Shown here one piece after another: positions 1 through 8,342 of a stretch of 64,000 bases of DNA. Source of the stretch: an uncultured Prevotella sp. (GTDB lineage: Bacteria > Bacteroidota > Bacteroidia > Bacteroidales > Bacteroidaceae). The DNA lies in NCBI GenBank assembly GCA_946548085.1, contig CAMNPN010000090.1:1-64000 (forward strand), read 5' to 3'. A program made the translations under genes and the position numbers. Under the pieces are notes generated by a model. It was not told the DNA's origin, made no database searches, and was given only the letters and a program-made list of their open reading frames with translations. The first letter of the stretch is position 1. Each line of letters begins with the position of its first letter.

Positions 1-196
1 ATTGCAGGGGTGACTGCCACGGGGTGTAGCATATACTCTCCGTAGTGTGCTGCGAGGGCTAACCATGTCCTCACTAGCACACTTTACGGTGTTATAGTAT
101 ACTCCCACGTGGATGTTTCTCTGTCTGTTTACTACTGAGGCTGTGGTAGGCCTGATTGACAAGCAGGCAGATGCAAGCACCCACGTTTTTCTTTTT
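1..196 (+). ncRNA. Candidate structured ncRNA with terminator (6S-like rod, class uncertain)
   Basis: A long imperfect hairpin can be drawn: 16-24 pairs with 104-112, 40-44 with 85-89, 45-51 with 76-82 and 54-57 with 69-72. An unpaired bubble lies at about 25-39 against 90-103. A second hairpin (121-127 with 165-171) is followed by CACCCACG at 178-185 and two T-runs at 186-196, as in a factor-independent terminator. CGTGG at 108-112 can pair with either 17-21 or 181-185, so two folds are possible. A rod with a central bubble recalls 6S RNA, but I could not match a family. The 5' end may lie before the window. No credible reading frame covers it. Confidence 0.4.
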
Positions 197-228
197 GTAG
201 TTAGCCAATAGTTAATAACCCGTTCGCA

Positions 229-457
229 CAGGGTGTTTGCGGACAGCTCTCGAAAAAGAGAGATTGCAAACGAAATGAAGTAAAGGAAACATAAGCGTCT
301 TTGACATCCTTGGTTGACTGATTAACCAGAACTTGCACTTCACGGACACATCAGTCGGACAAGCATTCGGATGTTTACGCTCATAAGGGCGTGGACAGTA
401 AGATTGTTGTCTGATGTGGGCTGTGCAAGGCCTTGGTTAAACACATTTTTCTTCCAC
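229..457 (+). ncRNA. Structured leader or second ncRNA with pseudoknot potential
   Basis: The region holds a nested hairpin (235-240 with 266-271 and 247-251 with 258-262). It also holds a large rod: CTTGCAC at 332-338 pairs with 423-429 and CACATCAG at 347-354 with 411-418. Bases 387-395 (GGGCGTGGA) in the apical loop of the rod are perfectly complementary to 453-461, which overlaps the 5' strand of the following terminator by four bases. This could be a self-contained RNA with a pseudoknot or a leader controlling the methyltransferase operon. No tmRNA, RNase P, SRP or known riboswitch motif was recognised. Confidence 0.35.
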
Positions 458-491
458 GCCCCCTTTTCGAAAACGAAGAGAGGGCTTTTTT
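458..491 (+). terminator. Strong intrinsic terminator directly before the methyltransferase start
   Basis: Bases 458-469 pair with 474-485 (one mismatch, one G-T) around an AAAA loop, followed by six T at 486-491. The ATG of the next gene begins at 492, so the terminator lies in its leader or marks the end of an upstream RNA. Confidence 0.75.
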
Positions 492-1625
492 ATGTCAAAG
501 AAGAAACTTTACAAAATGGTTGACTTGTTTGCAGGCTGTGGAGGCTTAAGTCTAGGCTTAGAGCAAGCAGGCTTTACTCCTTGGTTCGTAAATGAAATCG
601 TTGAGCAGTTTGCCAATACATACAAATTCAACCACACGTTATCTGATGAACATTATTTCGTGGGTGATATTGCCCAACTCAATGAACGTATAGATGAGTT
701 CAGAGATTTGTTCGATGGCATTACGCTTGTTTGTGGCGGCCCTCCTTGTCAAGGATTCTCGATGGCTAATCGTCAAAGAATTCTTGATGACCCGAGAAAT
801 AGTCTTTACAAGCAATACCTCATTTTCTTGAGCAACGTTCGTCCTCAGTTCTTCATCATGGAGAACGTGAAAGGCATGATGAACAAGAAAGATGAAATAC
901 TCCAAAACTTTAAGGATTATTTAGGTGAAGAATATCAGTTTGATTATGCTGTTTTGAAGGCTCAAGATTTTGGCGTTCCACAAAACAGAGAACGCTTTAT
1001 CATGATTGGGAATCGTATGGGGATAGCACCAAAAGCTATTTTTGAAGAAATCAACAAAAACAAACGAGATCCTTTCGTACTGGGTGATGCATTGTTTGGT
1101 TTGCCTCACCTTGAACCCAAAAAGGAGAAAGGGCAAAGCGGAGTAGAAGATATTGCTTCCGGCCTTACGGAAAGGGATTTTGACTATCCTCTTACAGACT
1201 TTTATCACTTCATCAATGGTAATAAGGTAATTACCAAACTATACAATCACAAAAACCGATATAACAATGAGAGAGACATTGAAATTTACAGGAGGCTCCC
1301 ACAGGGTGCAAATTCGCTGCACGAGTCTATAGCGGATATAATGCCTTACAAACGTCGTAATGAGATATTCAAGGACAAATATTACAAACTTGACGAGAAC
1401 CAAATATGTAAGACTATAACTTCCCACATGAAGTTTGATTGCAATATGTATATCCACCCTTGGGAAGCAAGAGGATTGAGCCCAAGAGAAGCTGCGCGCA
1501 TCCAGACATTCCCAGACGACTATATAATTACGGGCGCGCAAAATATGTGGTACGCACAGGTTGGAAATGCTGTGCCTGTTAAACTTGCAAAAGCTATAGG
1601 AGACGGCATAATGAAGGTTGTATGA
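492..1625 (+). CDS. DNA (cytosine-5-)-methyltransferase, first of a pair
   Basis: This 377-residue enzyme transfers a methyl group from SAM to carbon 5 of cytosine in a specific DNA site. Seen: motif I DLFAGCGG at residues 11-18, the catalytic loop GGPPCQGFS at 82-90 with nucleophile Cys86, ENV at 124-126, the QNRERFIMIG motif VIII, and VGNAVPVKLAKAIG (motif X) at the C-terminus. The length is normal for a type II Dcm-like enzyme. The start follows a terminator with no ribosome-binding site, so a slightly later start is possible, but motif I leaves little room. The stop overlaps the next start (ATGA), so the two methyltransferases are probably translationally coupled. Two different m5C enzymes in tandem fit a non-palindromic site methylated separately on each strand. 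Confidence 0.95.
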   Translation: MSKKKLYKMVDLFAGCGGLSLGLEQAGFTPWFVNEIVEQFANTYKFNHTLSDEHYFVGDIAQLNERIDEFRDLFDGITLVCGGPPCQGFSMANRQRILDDPRNSLYKQYLIFLSNVRPQFFIMENVKGMMNKKDEILQNFKDYLGEEYQFDYAVLKAQDFGVPQNRERFIMIGNRMGIAPKAIFEEINKNKRDPFVLGDALFGLPHLEPKKEKGQSGVEDIASGLTERDFDYPLTDFYHFINGNKVITKLYNHKNRYNNERDIEIYRRLPQGANSLHESIADIMPYKRRNEIFKDKYYKLDENQICKTITSHMKFDCNMYIHPWEARGLSPREAARIQTFPDDYIITGAQNMWYAQVGNAVPVKLAKAIGDGIMKVV

Positions 1626-2689
1626 ATCACGTAGAACTATTTGCTGGAGTTGGAGGTTTTAGAAGAGCAATGGACTTAATTGCTCATGACCTTAATTTCC
1701 CAATAGAAACAATAGCCTATTCTGAAATTGACGCCAAAGCCATTGATACTTACAAAGCTAATTATGACACTACCGACGAACTGGCGATCGGCAATATTGT
1801 TGACTTTGTTAGAAACAAGCAAGCAATGAAAGAATTGCCTCGATATGAGCTCCTGTCTGGAGGCTTCCCTTGTCAGACCTTCAGCATGATGGGGAGTCAA
1901 GAAGGTTTTGAGGAAGAAAGGGGGCAGATGTTTTTTCGTATCATGGATATGATAAACGCTAGGCACCCCCGCTATATATTGCTTGAAAATGTAAAGAACT
2001 TAATGAAACATGATGGTGGCAACACGATTTCTGTCATTAGGGGTGAACTTGAGAATGCGGGGTATATAGTGAAGATGGACATATTCAACTCCAACGATTT
2101 CGGTCTTCCTCAGAAAAGGAATCGAGTAATTATATTTGCTCGAAGAAGGCACTTGGGCTATTATGAGTTTTCTGCAGAGTTGGTGAGAAATGCATTTGCA
2201 GAAATAGACAGAGATACCAGCTCGTTGGAATTTTATGATTCAACTGTCGATATACTCGACCAAGAGGTTGAATCCAAATATTATCTATCTGAAAAGATAA
2301 AGCCAACTCTACTAAGCGATGGAAGCGCAGGATTCAAATCAAAGTCTGAGATAGACCAAATAGTGGCTCGCCCTCTGACTGCGACTATGCATAAAATGCA
2401 TCGGGCTTGTCAAGACAACTATTACAGCGATGCTTTTATATATTCTAACGGAGCAGACAGACCATCAGAGCGGATGACAAAAGAAGAACTTGCAAGAATA
2501 CCCATACGCAAACTTACACCTAAAGAGGCTTATATGCTTCAAGGATTTCCGAATGACTTTGCAAACAGAGCAAGGTTAGCTGGAGTAGCAGACGGAGCTA
2601 TGTACAAACAAGCAGGAAATGCTGTCAGCGTAAATACCATATATGCAGTTTTATATTATCTGATTACTAACCGAATAATTCGTCAATAA
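1622..2689 (+). CDS. DNA (cytosine-5-)-methyltransferase, second of a pair
   Basis: A 355-residue m5C methyltransferase, clearly different from its upstream neighbour. Seen: motif I ELFAGVGG at residues 5-12, the catalytic loop GGFPCQTFS at 80-88 with Cys84, ENVKNL (motif VI), GLPQKRNRVIIFARR (motif VIII) and QAGNAVSVNTIYAV (motif X). It overlaps the first methyltransferase by four bases and ends one base before the McrB-like gene. Position and family suggest it protects the second strand of an asymmetric target cut by the two downstream proteins. The target sequence cannot be read from the DNA. Confidence 0.95.
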   Translation: MNHVELFAGVGGFRRAMDLIAHDLNFPIETIAYSEIDAKAIDTYKANYDTTDELAIGNIVDFVRNKQAMKELPRYELLSGGFPCQTFSMMGSQEGFEEERGQMFFRIMDMINARHPRYILLENVKNLMKHDGGNTISVIRGELENAGYIVKMDIFNSNDFGLPQKRNRVIIFARRRHLGYYEFSAELVRNAFAEIDRDTSSLEFYDSTVDILDQEVESKYYLSEKIKPTLLSDGSAGFKSKSEIDQIVARPLTATMHKMHRACQDNYYSDAFIYSNGADRPSERMTKEELARIPIRKLTPKEAYMLQGFPNDFANRARLAGVADGAMYKQAGNAVSVNTIYAVLYYLITNRIIRQ

Positions 2690-2690
2690 G

Positions 2691-4442
2691 ATGAAAAAGA
2701 TAAAGTTTATTAAGAGACAGGATAGTGGATTCAAACTTTCTTATGGCAATTCTGGTGAAACTAGTTTGAACCTGTCAAATGAAATTTTCGATTTCATATC
2801 ACATGGAGAAGTTCTTTCTGGTGAGGAAAAGGATATTGTTTTTAATGTCTATAAAGAGGACTTTATAAAGGCAATGTCTTTTATTATCATGAAATTACCA
2901 CTGTATAAGTCATCTTCAAATTCAAGTAACAAAATTACTAGTTACCTTGATGTCTTCGATGAATTATACGCCAAAATAGAGAACTTCTTTGGAGGAAACC
3001 AAAATGCAAAATACAAAGTAAGCCTATTCTACAGAACTGACGGACGAATTTATTTAAAAGGATTAAGAGTGAATGGATTTTCTGTAAGGGATTACCTTGT
3101 GGAAAACTATTCTGCGATTCAATTTGATGATGAATTTGAAAACGAATTGAATCTACGTATTCTATCGGATGTTGAAGATAATGGTATCATTGAGAATCCT
3201 ACTGACCTTCAAGCTATATTTTTTGAGCGTATATCGCCCCTATACAGCCCTTACCTCGCCGCTATCAAGACCAAGCCGTTCTTGATTCTTGGTGGTTTCT
3301 CTGGAACTGGAAAGAGCCAGAAGGTGAAGGAATTGGCATTCTTGACTTGTCCTAATGATGACGAGATGAACAAGAAGTTAGGCAATACGGAGAACACGCC
3401 AGGAAACTACTGCTTAGTGTCCGTACGCCCTAACTGGCACGATAGCACAGACTTGCTGGGTTATTACTCTTCCATTAATGACAAGTATATTGTGACAGAC
3501 TTTGTAAGGTTCTTGGTAAAGGCAATGCAATACAAAGACATTCCGTTCTTTGTCTGCCTTGACGAGATGAACCTTGCTCCCGTCGAGGAATACTTTGCAG
3601 AGTTCCTGAGTGTGCTGGAGAGCAGGAAGAAAGTGGGTGACGAGATTCTTACAGATCCATTGTTGAGCGCAGACTGGTTTAATAAGGAATATAAAGAATA
3701 CAATATCTTTGACGATTTGGGGCTAAAACGAATTGGAAGGGAACAGTCGAAAGGCGAGAATCGCCAAGCTGGTCTCTTGGGCGTGGTTGATGAAGAACCA
3801 TTCGACAGAATGGATATTGTTGAGAGCTTACAGAAGAATGGCTTATGCCTGCCTCAGAATGTGGTAGTCATTGGAACTGTGAATATGGATGACACTACTA
3901 ATTCATTCTCTCGCAAAGTGATTGACCGTGCGATGACGTTTGAGACTATTGTAGAAGAGTTTGGCGATGATTACTACAATACGCAAGACACGATGACCTA
4001 CGGAAGTAGCAAGAAGGGAGACTGGATGTGGATTCTGCCTGACGAAGTGAGGGCCAACGAGGCTCTGGAACATGCTTCAGATTTGCTTGACGATGGGCAA
4101 AAGAAAGAAGTGACGGACTTCATCAACGAAGTGAATACGTGTCTGAAAGGTTCGCCATTCCAGATAGCATACAGAATATTGAATGAAACGATTCTCTATT
4201 ATAGGGCAACGAAGATTGTGAATCAAGGTGAGGCTGAACTCAATAAGGTGTTTGACGATATCCTAATGCAGAAAGTCCTGCCTAGAATTGAGGGCGACTA
4301 TGACAAGACGTATAAGCCGTTAGCAGCGCTGAAGACAAAAGCTGAGACTAAAGGATGGACGAAGTCGAAAGAGAAGATAGACTTCATGCTGGACAGATTC
4401 AGTAAGGATGACCAAGGCGGATTTACCAGTTTCTGGAACTAA
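2691..4442 (+). CDS. McrB-like AAA+ NTPase restriction subunit (LlaJI R1-like)
   Basis: A 583-residue motor subunit of a methylation-linked restriction system. Residues 1-190 are a variable N-terminal region, probably for DNA recognition. The AAA+ domain follows, with Walker A GFSGTGKS at 202-209, a Walker B stretch CLDEMNLA near 290 (DEMNLA is typical of McrB-family NTPases) and a sensor-like GTVNMDD near 394, where McrB proteins usually carry a GTMN motif. McrB relatives use GTP to drive translocation and activate an McrC partner, and the next gene supplies that partner. From memory, the order M-M-McrB-like-McrC-like is that of the lactococcal LlaJI system. Whether this protein prefers GTP or ATP cannot be told by eye. 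Confidence 0.85.
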   Translation: MKKIKFIKRQDSGFKLSYGNSGETSLNLSNEIFDFISHGEVLSGEEKDIVFNVYKEDFIKAMSFIIMKLPLYKSSSNSSNKITSYLDVFDELYAKIENFFGGNQNAKYKVSLFYRTDGRIYLKGLRVNGFSVRDYLVENYSAIQFDDEFENELNLRILSDVEDNGIIENPTDLQAIFFERISPLYSPYLAAIKTKPFLILGGFSGTGKSQKVKELAFLTCPNDDEMNKKLGNTENTPGNYCLVSVRPNWHDSTDLLGYYSSINDKYIVTDFVRFLVKAMQYKDIPFFVCLDEMNLAPVEEYFAEFLSVLESRKKVGDEILTDPLLSADWFNKEYKEYNIFDDLGLKRIGREQSKGENRQAGLLGVVDEEPFDRMDIVESLQKNGLCLPQNVVVIGTVNMDDTTNSFSRKVIDRAMTFETIVEEFGDDYYNTQDTMTYGSSKKGDWMWILPDEVRANEALEHASDLLDDGQKKEVTDFINEVNTCLKGSPFQIAYRILNETILYYRATKIVNQGEAELNKVFDDILMQKVLPRIEGDYDKTYKPLAALKTKAETKGWTKSKEKIDFMLDRFSKDDQGGFTSFWN

Positions 4443-4451
4443 TCGGGCAAG

Positions 4452-6794
4452 ATGAGTATAGAAGTTCTGCGCATAGAAACTGCTGGCTACGACATCTCGG
4501 TGAACACCAACGAGATACGTAGTGCGTGGAATCGTTTCAAGAAGCGTACTCATGAAGAGGCCTTGCATTATTGCGACTATAAATGCAGTAATGACGGCAC
4601 GCTGAAGGTGCTGAATGCTGATAGCGGGCGGTTAGAGGCTGTTGGCGAATGGGAGGGACAACGCCCAGTAGTGTTCGAGACACGAATCTATCAATTCACT
4701 ATCGAATTCGGGAGTCTCTGCGGTATTGAGCCACGAATTGTTCATCAGTTGAAGAGTGTGGGAGATGGCTTCAAGTTTACCGCTTTCGACAAGAATGCAG
4801 ACGGAAAGTTCAGCAAGGGAATCCTGACTGGCAGTATAGACTTTCTGAACTCTCCTGGCCGTTTCCATTTGGGCTTTGAGTATATTGATGCTGACGGACA
4901 TCGACATGAGGAGTTCCTTGAGTTTGATGTGGTATCGCCTAAGCTCGACACGAAGAACGACTTGGAGAGTATCAATCGTCTGATCAATGAGGAATACGAG
5001 AACTATGTGTTCGAATACCTCACGTTGACTTTCAGCAGTCTGCAAATCAAGAGGAAGGAGAGGCGAAGTGACATCATCTGGCTGAGCATTTTCCAATCAG
5101 TCATCGACAAGTATTTTGCTGCGGTCAGGTATATCATATCGAGGCCCAACAACAGGCAGGCAAAGCGAGACTATTATGCACACCCAGAGAGAATAAAACG
5201 CTGGAATAACAAAGAGATAGAACGCTACAAGGAACTGGGCAAGGATGCAGATGGGAGGTATTTCAGATATAGCCAAACGGAACGCACGGTAAATACCATA
5301 GAAAACCGCTTCGTGAAATATACTTTAAGGGAATTGGACAAGCAGTTTAAGCGTGTCTATCGCGAACTTAAGATAGCCTTTGGCAACGAATTCGACGGGC
5401 ATGACATGATGGAGCGCTATTCCAGAATGTTCACTCAGCTAAGAGGCAATGCTTTCTTTGTCGGAGTTGGTGAGTTTGAGGGGTTTCGTCAAGAGAGTGC
5501 CGTGATGCAGCAGCGTGTGGGATATAGTAAAGTGTATAAGTTTTGGCTGATGCTGAAGTGCGGCCTTGAATTGGAGAAAGGTGAAACCAATATCGGGTTG
5601 AAGCAGATTTGGGAACTCTACGAGATATGGTGCTTCCTCATTATGAAGCGGCTGGTGATGAAGATATTCGATATAGACCCAGAGAAAGATCAAGAAGATT
5701 ATTTGGCAAGGGTGAAGGAGAACAAGCAGGAGATGCTGGCTGCCTTCAGAAGCGGCAATCTGGAGCATGCCATTACGTTCTATGGTCTGAAGGGAGAGCG
5801 AGCAGACTTGTTGTATCAACATACCTACAATAGAAAGTCGGGCATTAGGCATAGTGCCACCACTGAGCAGCGTCCAGACTTCGTACTCAATATATACAAG
5901 GAGAACGGCTTTGTGCTCACTTACCTATATGATGCAAAATACCGATTGGTAGATGATAGGGATGAGGTGGAAAGTGCTGACGAAGGTATCGACTTCGATG
6001 TGGTTGACTATCCTGTGAATGATGCCATCAACCAAATGCACCGCTATCGTGATGCCATCTATTATGGATTATCGGATGACCAGCGTCCTCGAAACAAGGA
6101 GGTAATAGGCGGTTACATTCTATATCCAGGAAGAAGCACCAGCGAACAGAAATTGGAAGACCGGTTTTTCACAAAGAGTATTGAAAAGGTGAATATCGGT
6201 GCGTTCCCATTACTACCCAAACGTCGGAAAGAGGGAGAGTTTGATGTAGAAGAACTTGTGGAATGTGAAGCATTAGAGAATCATTTGAGAAAAGTTTTGA
6301 TGCTACATTCAAAGAACCAGCAAATTGAGAAATCTATACCTCAGCGTGGCCTGATGTATGAAATAGAACGCGATGAGGACGAGCTTACAATGGTGCTTGT
6401 GGGATATTTCAAAAACAAGTATCATTTGGAGTGGATAGAAAAGAATTGTATGTACAATACCCGTGCAGGCCTGGATGCTGGTACGATAACCTTGTCTGAA
6501 GATATGATCAACGCGCAATACTTGCTGCTGTTTAATTCTACTGAAGGTACACGATTCTACAAAATGTTACCAGGTGGACCTGTTGCTATATCGAGTAACG
6601 ACAAACGGCTTAAAGAAGTAGAAGGATACAAGCCTTCGAAGCCCGTATATTTGGCTTTCAGATTTACACGGCAGTATGTGCCCGGTTTTGAAAATGTAGA
6701 CTGGTCTAAACAGGAGTTCATCAGTTACTTTAAGTTTGACTTCAAACCACATACTGTACCACTGAGTGAGTTGAAGAAACTATTATCGAAATAG
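4452..6794 (+). CDS. McrC-like / DUF2357 nuclease restriction subunit (LlaJI R2-like)
   Basis: A 780-residue protein nine bases after the McrB-like gene. The N-terminal and central parts resemble the DUF2357 region found with McrB-type NTPases. The C-terminal third carries a PD-(D/E)xK-type nuclease signature: RPDFVLNI near residue 474 followed by YLYDAKYRL near 491, with candidate catalytic Asp, Asp and Lys. It is larger than E. coli McrC (about 350 residues). Inference: it cuts DNA unprotected by the two methyltransferases when driven by the NTPase subunit. No transmembrane segments are visible. The operon probably ends here, since about 190 bases separate it from the Nudix gene, which has its own promoter. 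Confidence 0.8.
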   Translation: MSIEVLRIETAGYDISVNTNEIRSAWNRFKKRTHEEALHYCDYKCSNDGTLKVLNADSGRLEAVGEWEGQRPVVFETRIYQFTIEFGSLCGIEPRIVHQLKSVGDGFKFTAFDKNADGKFSKGILTGSIDFLNSPGRFHLGFEYIDADGHRHEEFLEFDVVSPKLDTKNDLESINRLINEEYENYVFEYLTLTFSSLQIKRKERRSDIIWLSIFQSVIDKYFAAVRYIISRPNNRQAKRDYYAHPERIKRWNNKEIERYKELGKDADGRYFRYSQTERTVNTIENRFVKYTLRELDKQFKRVYRELKIAFGNEFDGHDMMERYSRMFTQLRGNAFFVGVGEFEGFRQESAVMQQRVGYSKVYKFWLMLKCGLELEKGETNIGLKQIWELYEIWCFLIMKRLVMKIFDIDPEKDQEDYLARVKENKQEMLAAFRSGNLEHAITFYGLKGERADLLYQHTYNRKSGIRHSATTEQRPDFVLNIYKENGFVLTYLYDAKYRLVDDRDEVESADEGIDFDVVDYPVNDAINQMHRYRDAIYYGLSDDQRPRNKEVIGGYILYPGRSTSEQKLEDRFFTKSIEKVNIGAFPLLPKRRKEGEFDVEELVECEALENHLRKVLMLHSKNQQIEKSIPQRGLMYEIERDEDELTMVLVGYFKNKYHLEWIEKNCMYNTRAGLDAGTITLSEDMINAQYLLLFNSTEGTRFYKMLPGGPVAISSNDKRLKEVEGYKPSKPVYLAFRFTRQYVPGFENVDWSKQEFISYFKFDFKPHTVPLSELKKLLSK

Positions 6795-6914
6795 TTTTTT
6801 CATAAAACTCTGACAGTATAGGCATACCATAGGCAAGGACTTCGAAGGGCATAGGTAAAAAGTTTCGCACACACAAAATTTTTCGTTTTGTCGCTTAGTT
6901 TGAGAAAAAAAGTG

Positions 6915-6922
6915 TATCTTTG
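6915..6922 (+). promoter_or_regulatory. Bacteroidetes -7 box for the Nudix gene
   Basis: TATCTTTG matches TAnnTTTG and lies about 65 bases before the chosen start. TTTG copies occur at 6887-6890 and 6899-6902, but neither has ideal spacing. Confidence 0.55.
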
Positions 6923-6985
6923 TGGCATGAAACGAAAGATAGACGGCGTGTGCTGCACGATGGAGGAATTGATAACGATTCTAAA

Positions 6986-7378
6986 ATGAAGCAGATAGAA
7001 GTAGTAGCAGCAATTATACATGATGGCGAGGGCCGTATCTTCGCCACGCAGCGGGGGTATGGTGACTTTAAGGATGGCTGGGAATTCCCTGGGGGAAAGA
7101 TGGAGTCAGGGGAGTCGCCTGAAGAAGCCTTGCGGCGTGAGATCTGGGAGGAACTGGAAACACGGATCGTTGTTGAGCGTTTGGTGCAAACGGTGGAGTG
7201 GGATTATCCATCGTTTCACCTAACGATGCATTGCTTTTGGTGCCATATCGAAAGTGGTCATTTGTTGCTGAAAGAGCATGAGGCTGCGCGATGGCTTGGC
7301 AAAGAGCAGCTCGACAGCGTGGATTGGCTGCCTGCAGATCAGGAGGTGGTTGAGGGCATCAGGCAAAATATGGCGTAA
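6986..7378 (+). CDS. Nudix hydrolase, MutT-like (8-oxo-dGTP diphosphatase type)
   Basis: A 130-residue Nudix protein. The Nudix box is clear: GGKMESGESPEEALRREIWEELE fits the family pattern G-x5-E-x7-REUxEE. The early part (VVAAIIHDGEGRIFATQRG) and the tail with WL and DWLPAD are typical of MutT-type sanitation enzymes that hydrolyse oxidised dGTP, although many relatives act on other nucleotides. The ATG at 6986 is chosen because the -7 box at 6915 lies just upstream. An in-frame earlier start would put a 22-residue tail with no family similarity on the protein. It sits between a restriction system and vsr, a DNA-integrity neighbourhood. Confidence 0.85.
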   Translation: MKQIEVVAAIIHDGEGRIFATQRGYGDFKDGWEFPGGKMESGESPEEALRREIWEELETRIVVERLVQTVEWDYPSFHLTMHCFWCHIESGHLLLKEHEAARWLGKEQLDSVDWLPADQEVVEGIRQNMA

Positions 7379-7390
7379 TGGTGTGTCGTT

Positions 7391-8044
7391 ATGGATAAAC
7401 TCTCTACAGAACAACGGCATGACAAGGCTGCGATTAAGCGAGAGCAGGATGATGCTTGCATCAGTCCTGCCGAACGTGAGCAGGCTCGGCGATCAGCCAA
7501 TATGGCGGCGATCAAGTCGAAGGACACGAAGCCGGAGATGATTGTGCGCAAGGGGCTGTGGCGCAGGGGATTCCGATACCGGCTGAACCATAAACGGCTG
7601 CCAGGGCATCCTGACTTGGTGCTGAGGAAATATAGGACGTGCATCTTCGTGAATGGGTGTTTCTGGCATGGTCACGATGTGTCGTTGACCATTGAGCATG
7701 GACCATTGGACATTATAAACTCGGCGTGCTGCAAGATCCCGAAGACAAACAGGGACTTCTGGGTGGCGAAGATCAAACGGAACAAAGAACGAGACAGGGA
7801 GGAACAGCGGAGGCTGGCAGAGATGGGATGGCATTGCATCACGGTGTGGGAGTGTGAGCTGAAACCATCGAGACGGGAGGAGACGCTGGAGTCGATTGCC
7901 TTCACGCTGAACCATATCTGGCTACAGGACCACACGATAGAGCGGGAACCGCGGATTGCACAAATACCTCGAATAGAAGAAAGTGGGACGTCGATGGCAG
8001 CAGAGGATTTGAATGAACCTGAAAGAATTCTGGGGAAAGATTAG
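7391..8044 (+). CDS. vsr: Very short patch repair endonuclease (Vsr) with in-frame repeat insertion
   Basis: A 217-residue Vsr-family nuclease that nicks next to T:G mismatches formed when 5-methylcytosine deaminates, a sensible partner for two m5C methyltransferases. Seen: SKDTKPEMIVRKGLWRRGFRYR, the catalytic-site stretch LPGHPDLVL, FVNGCFWHGHD, PKTNRDFW, KIKRNKERD and VWECEL. The start could also be Met38, just before the conserved core. Between FWHGHD and CKIPKT, where relatives continue almost directly to the zinc-binding Cys region, there are about 16 extra residues encoded by degenerate heptamer repeats at 7688-7715. This separates zinc-site residues, so activity is uncertain although the frame is open. 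A C-terminal tail of about 40 residues is unmatched. Confidence 0.88.
   Translation: MDKLSTEQRHDKAAIKREQDDACISPAEREQARRSANMAAIKSKDTKPEMIVRKGLWRRGFRYRLNHKRLPGHPDLVLRKYRTCIFVNGCFWHGHDVSLTIEHGPLDIINSACCKIPKTNRDFWVAKIKRNKERDREEQRRLAEMGWHCITVWECELKPSRREETLESIAFTLNHIWLQDHTIEREPRIAQIPRIEESGTSMAAEDLNEPERILGKD
7688..7715. repeat. Four degenerate heptamers inside vsr
   Basis: Units ACCATTG, AGCATGG, ACCATTG and GACATTA lie back to back inside the coding sequence, at the position where extra residues appear relative to the Vsr family. Confidence 0.6.
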
Positions 8045-8064
8045 GTGGTTTCAGAATAATTGTG

Positions 8065-8072
8065 TAACTTTG
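8065..8072 (+). promoter_or_regulatory. -7 box TAACTTTG for small lipoprotein gene
   Basis: It matches TAnnTTTG and ends 13 bases before the start of the next small gene, so the transcript would have a very short leader. Confidence 0.55.
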
Positions 8073-8085
8073 CAAACAAACAACA

Positions 8086-8217
8086 ATGAAAACGATAAAG
8101 ACTATGAAGAAGTATTTAGTGTCAATGGTGTTCGCACTTTCGGCATTGGTGATGCTGACGGGGTGCGTCGTGTCGGAAGAGGAGCTGGCAGTGATTTCGA
8201 TATCGACTGGGAACTGA
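8086..8217 (+). CDS. Tiny lipoprotein (43 residues)
   Basis: Translation from 8086 gives a basic start (KTIKTMKKY), a hydrophobic stretch of about 14 residues and a lipobox LTGC, followed by a short acidic tail (VVSEEELAV). After signal peptidase II cleavage only about 18 residues would remain. A promoter box lies directly upstream. A different frame over the same bases (8013-8225) is open but lacks any such pattern. No family is recognised. It may be a small envelope lipopeptide expressed with the two following genes. Confidence 0.55.
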   Translation: MKTIKTMKKYLVSMVFALSALVMLTGCVVSEEELAVISISTGN

Positions 8218-8249
8218 GGAAGTAAATAATCATTTAAACAGGTGTGACT

Positions 8250-8330
8250 ATGGATACATTGCATATTATCGCTGTGGTGGCGCTGGTGGTTATCGGCGTA
8301 GTGATTTATTTCAACAAGAAGAAGGGATAG
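8250..8330 (+). CDS. Single-span membrane microprotein (26 residues)
   Basis: An ATG at 8250 opens a 26-codon frame: a short polar start (MDTLH), a hydrophobic segment of about 16 residues (IIAVVALVVIGVVIYF) and a positive end (NKKKG). This is the usual make-up of a small inner-membrane peptide with the basic end in the cytoplasm. It lies between two lipoprotein genes with gaps of 32 and 12 bases, so all three may be cotranscribed. Function unknown. Confidence 0.45.
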   Translation: MDTLHIIAVVALVVIGVVIYFNKKKG

Positions 8331-8342
8331 AGGGTGTGCAAG

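Noticed and set aside
229..490. Known riboswitch, tmRNA, RNase P or SRP RNA
   Set aside because: None of the signature motifs of these RNAs could be found on reading; a covariance search would be decisive.
8013..8225. Open frame overlapping the end of vsr and the small lipoprotein
   Set aside because: The frame at 8086-8217 has a signal peptide, lipobox and promoter box, while this one has no recognisable features.
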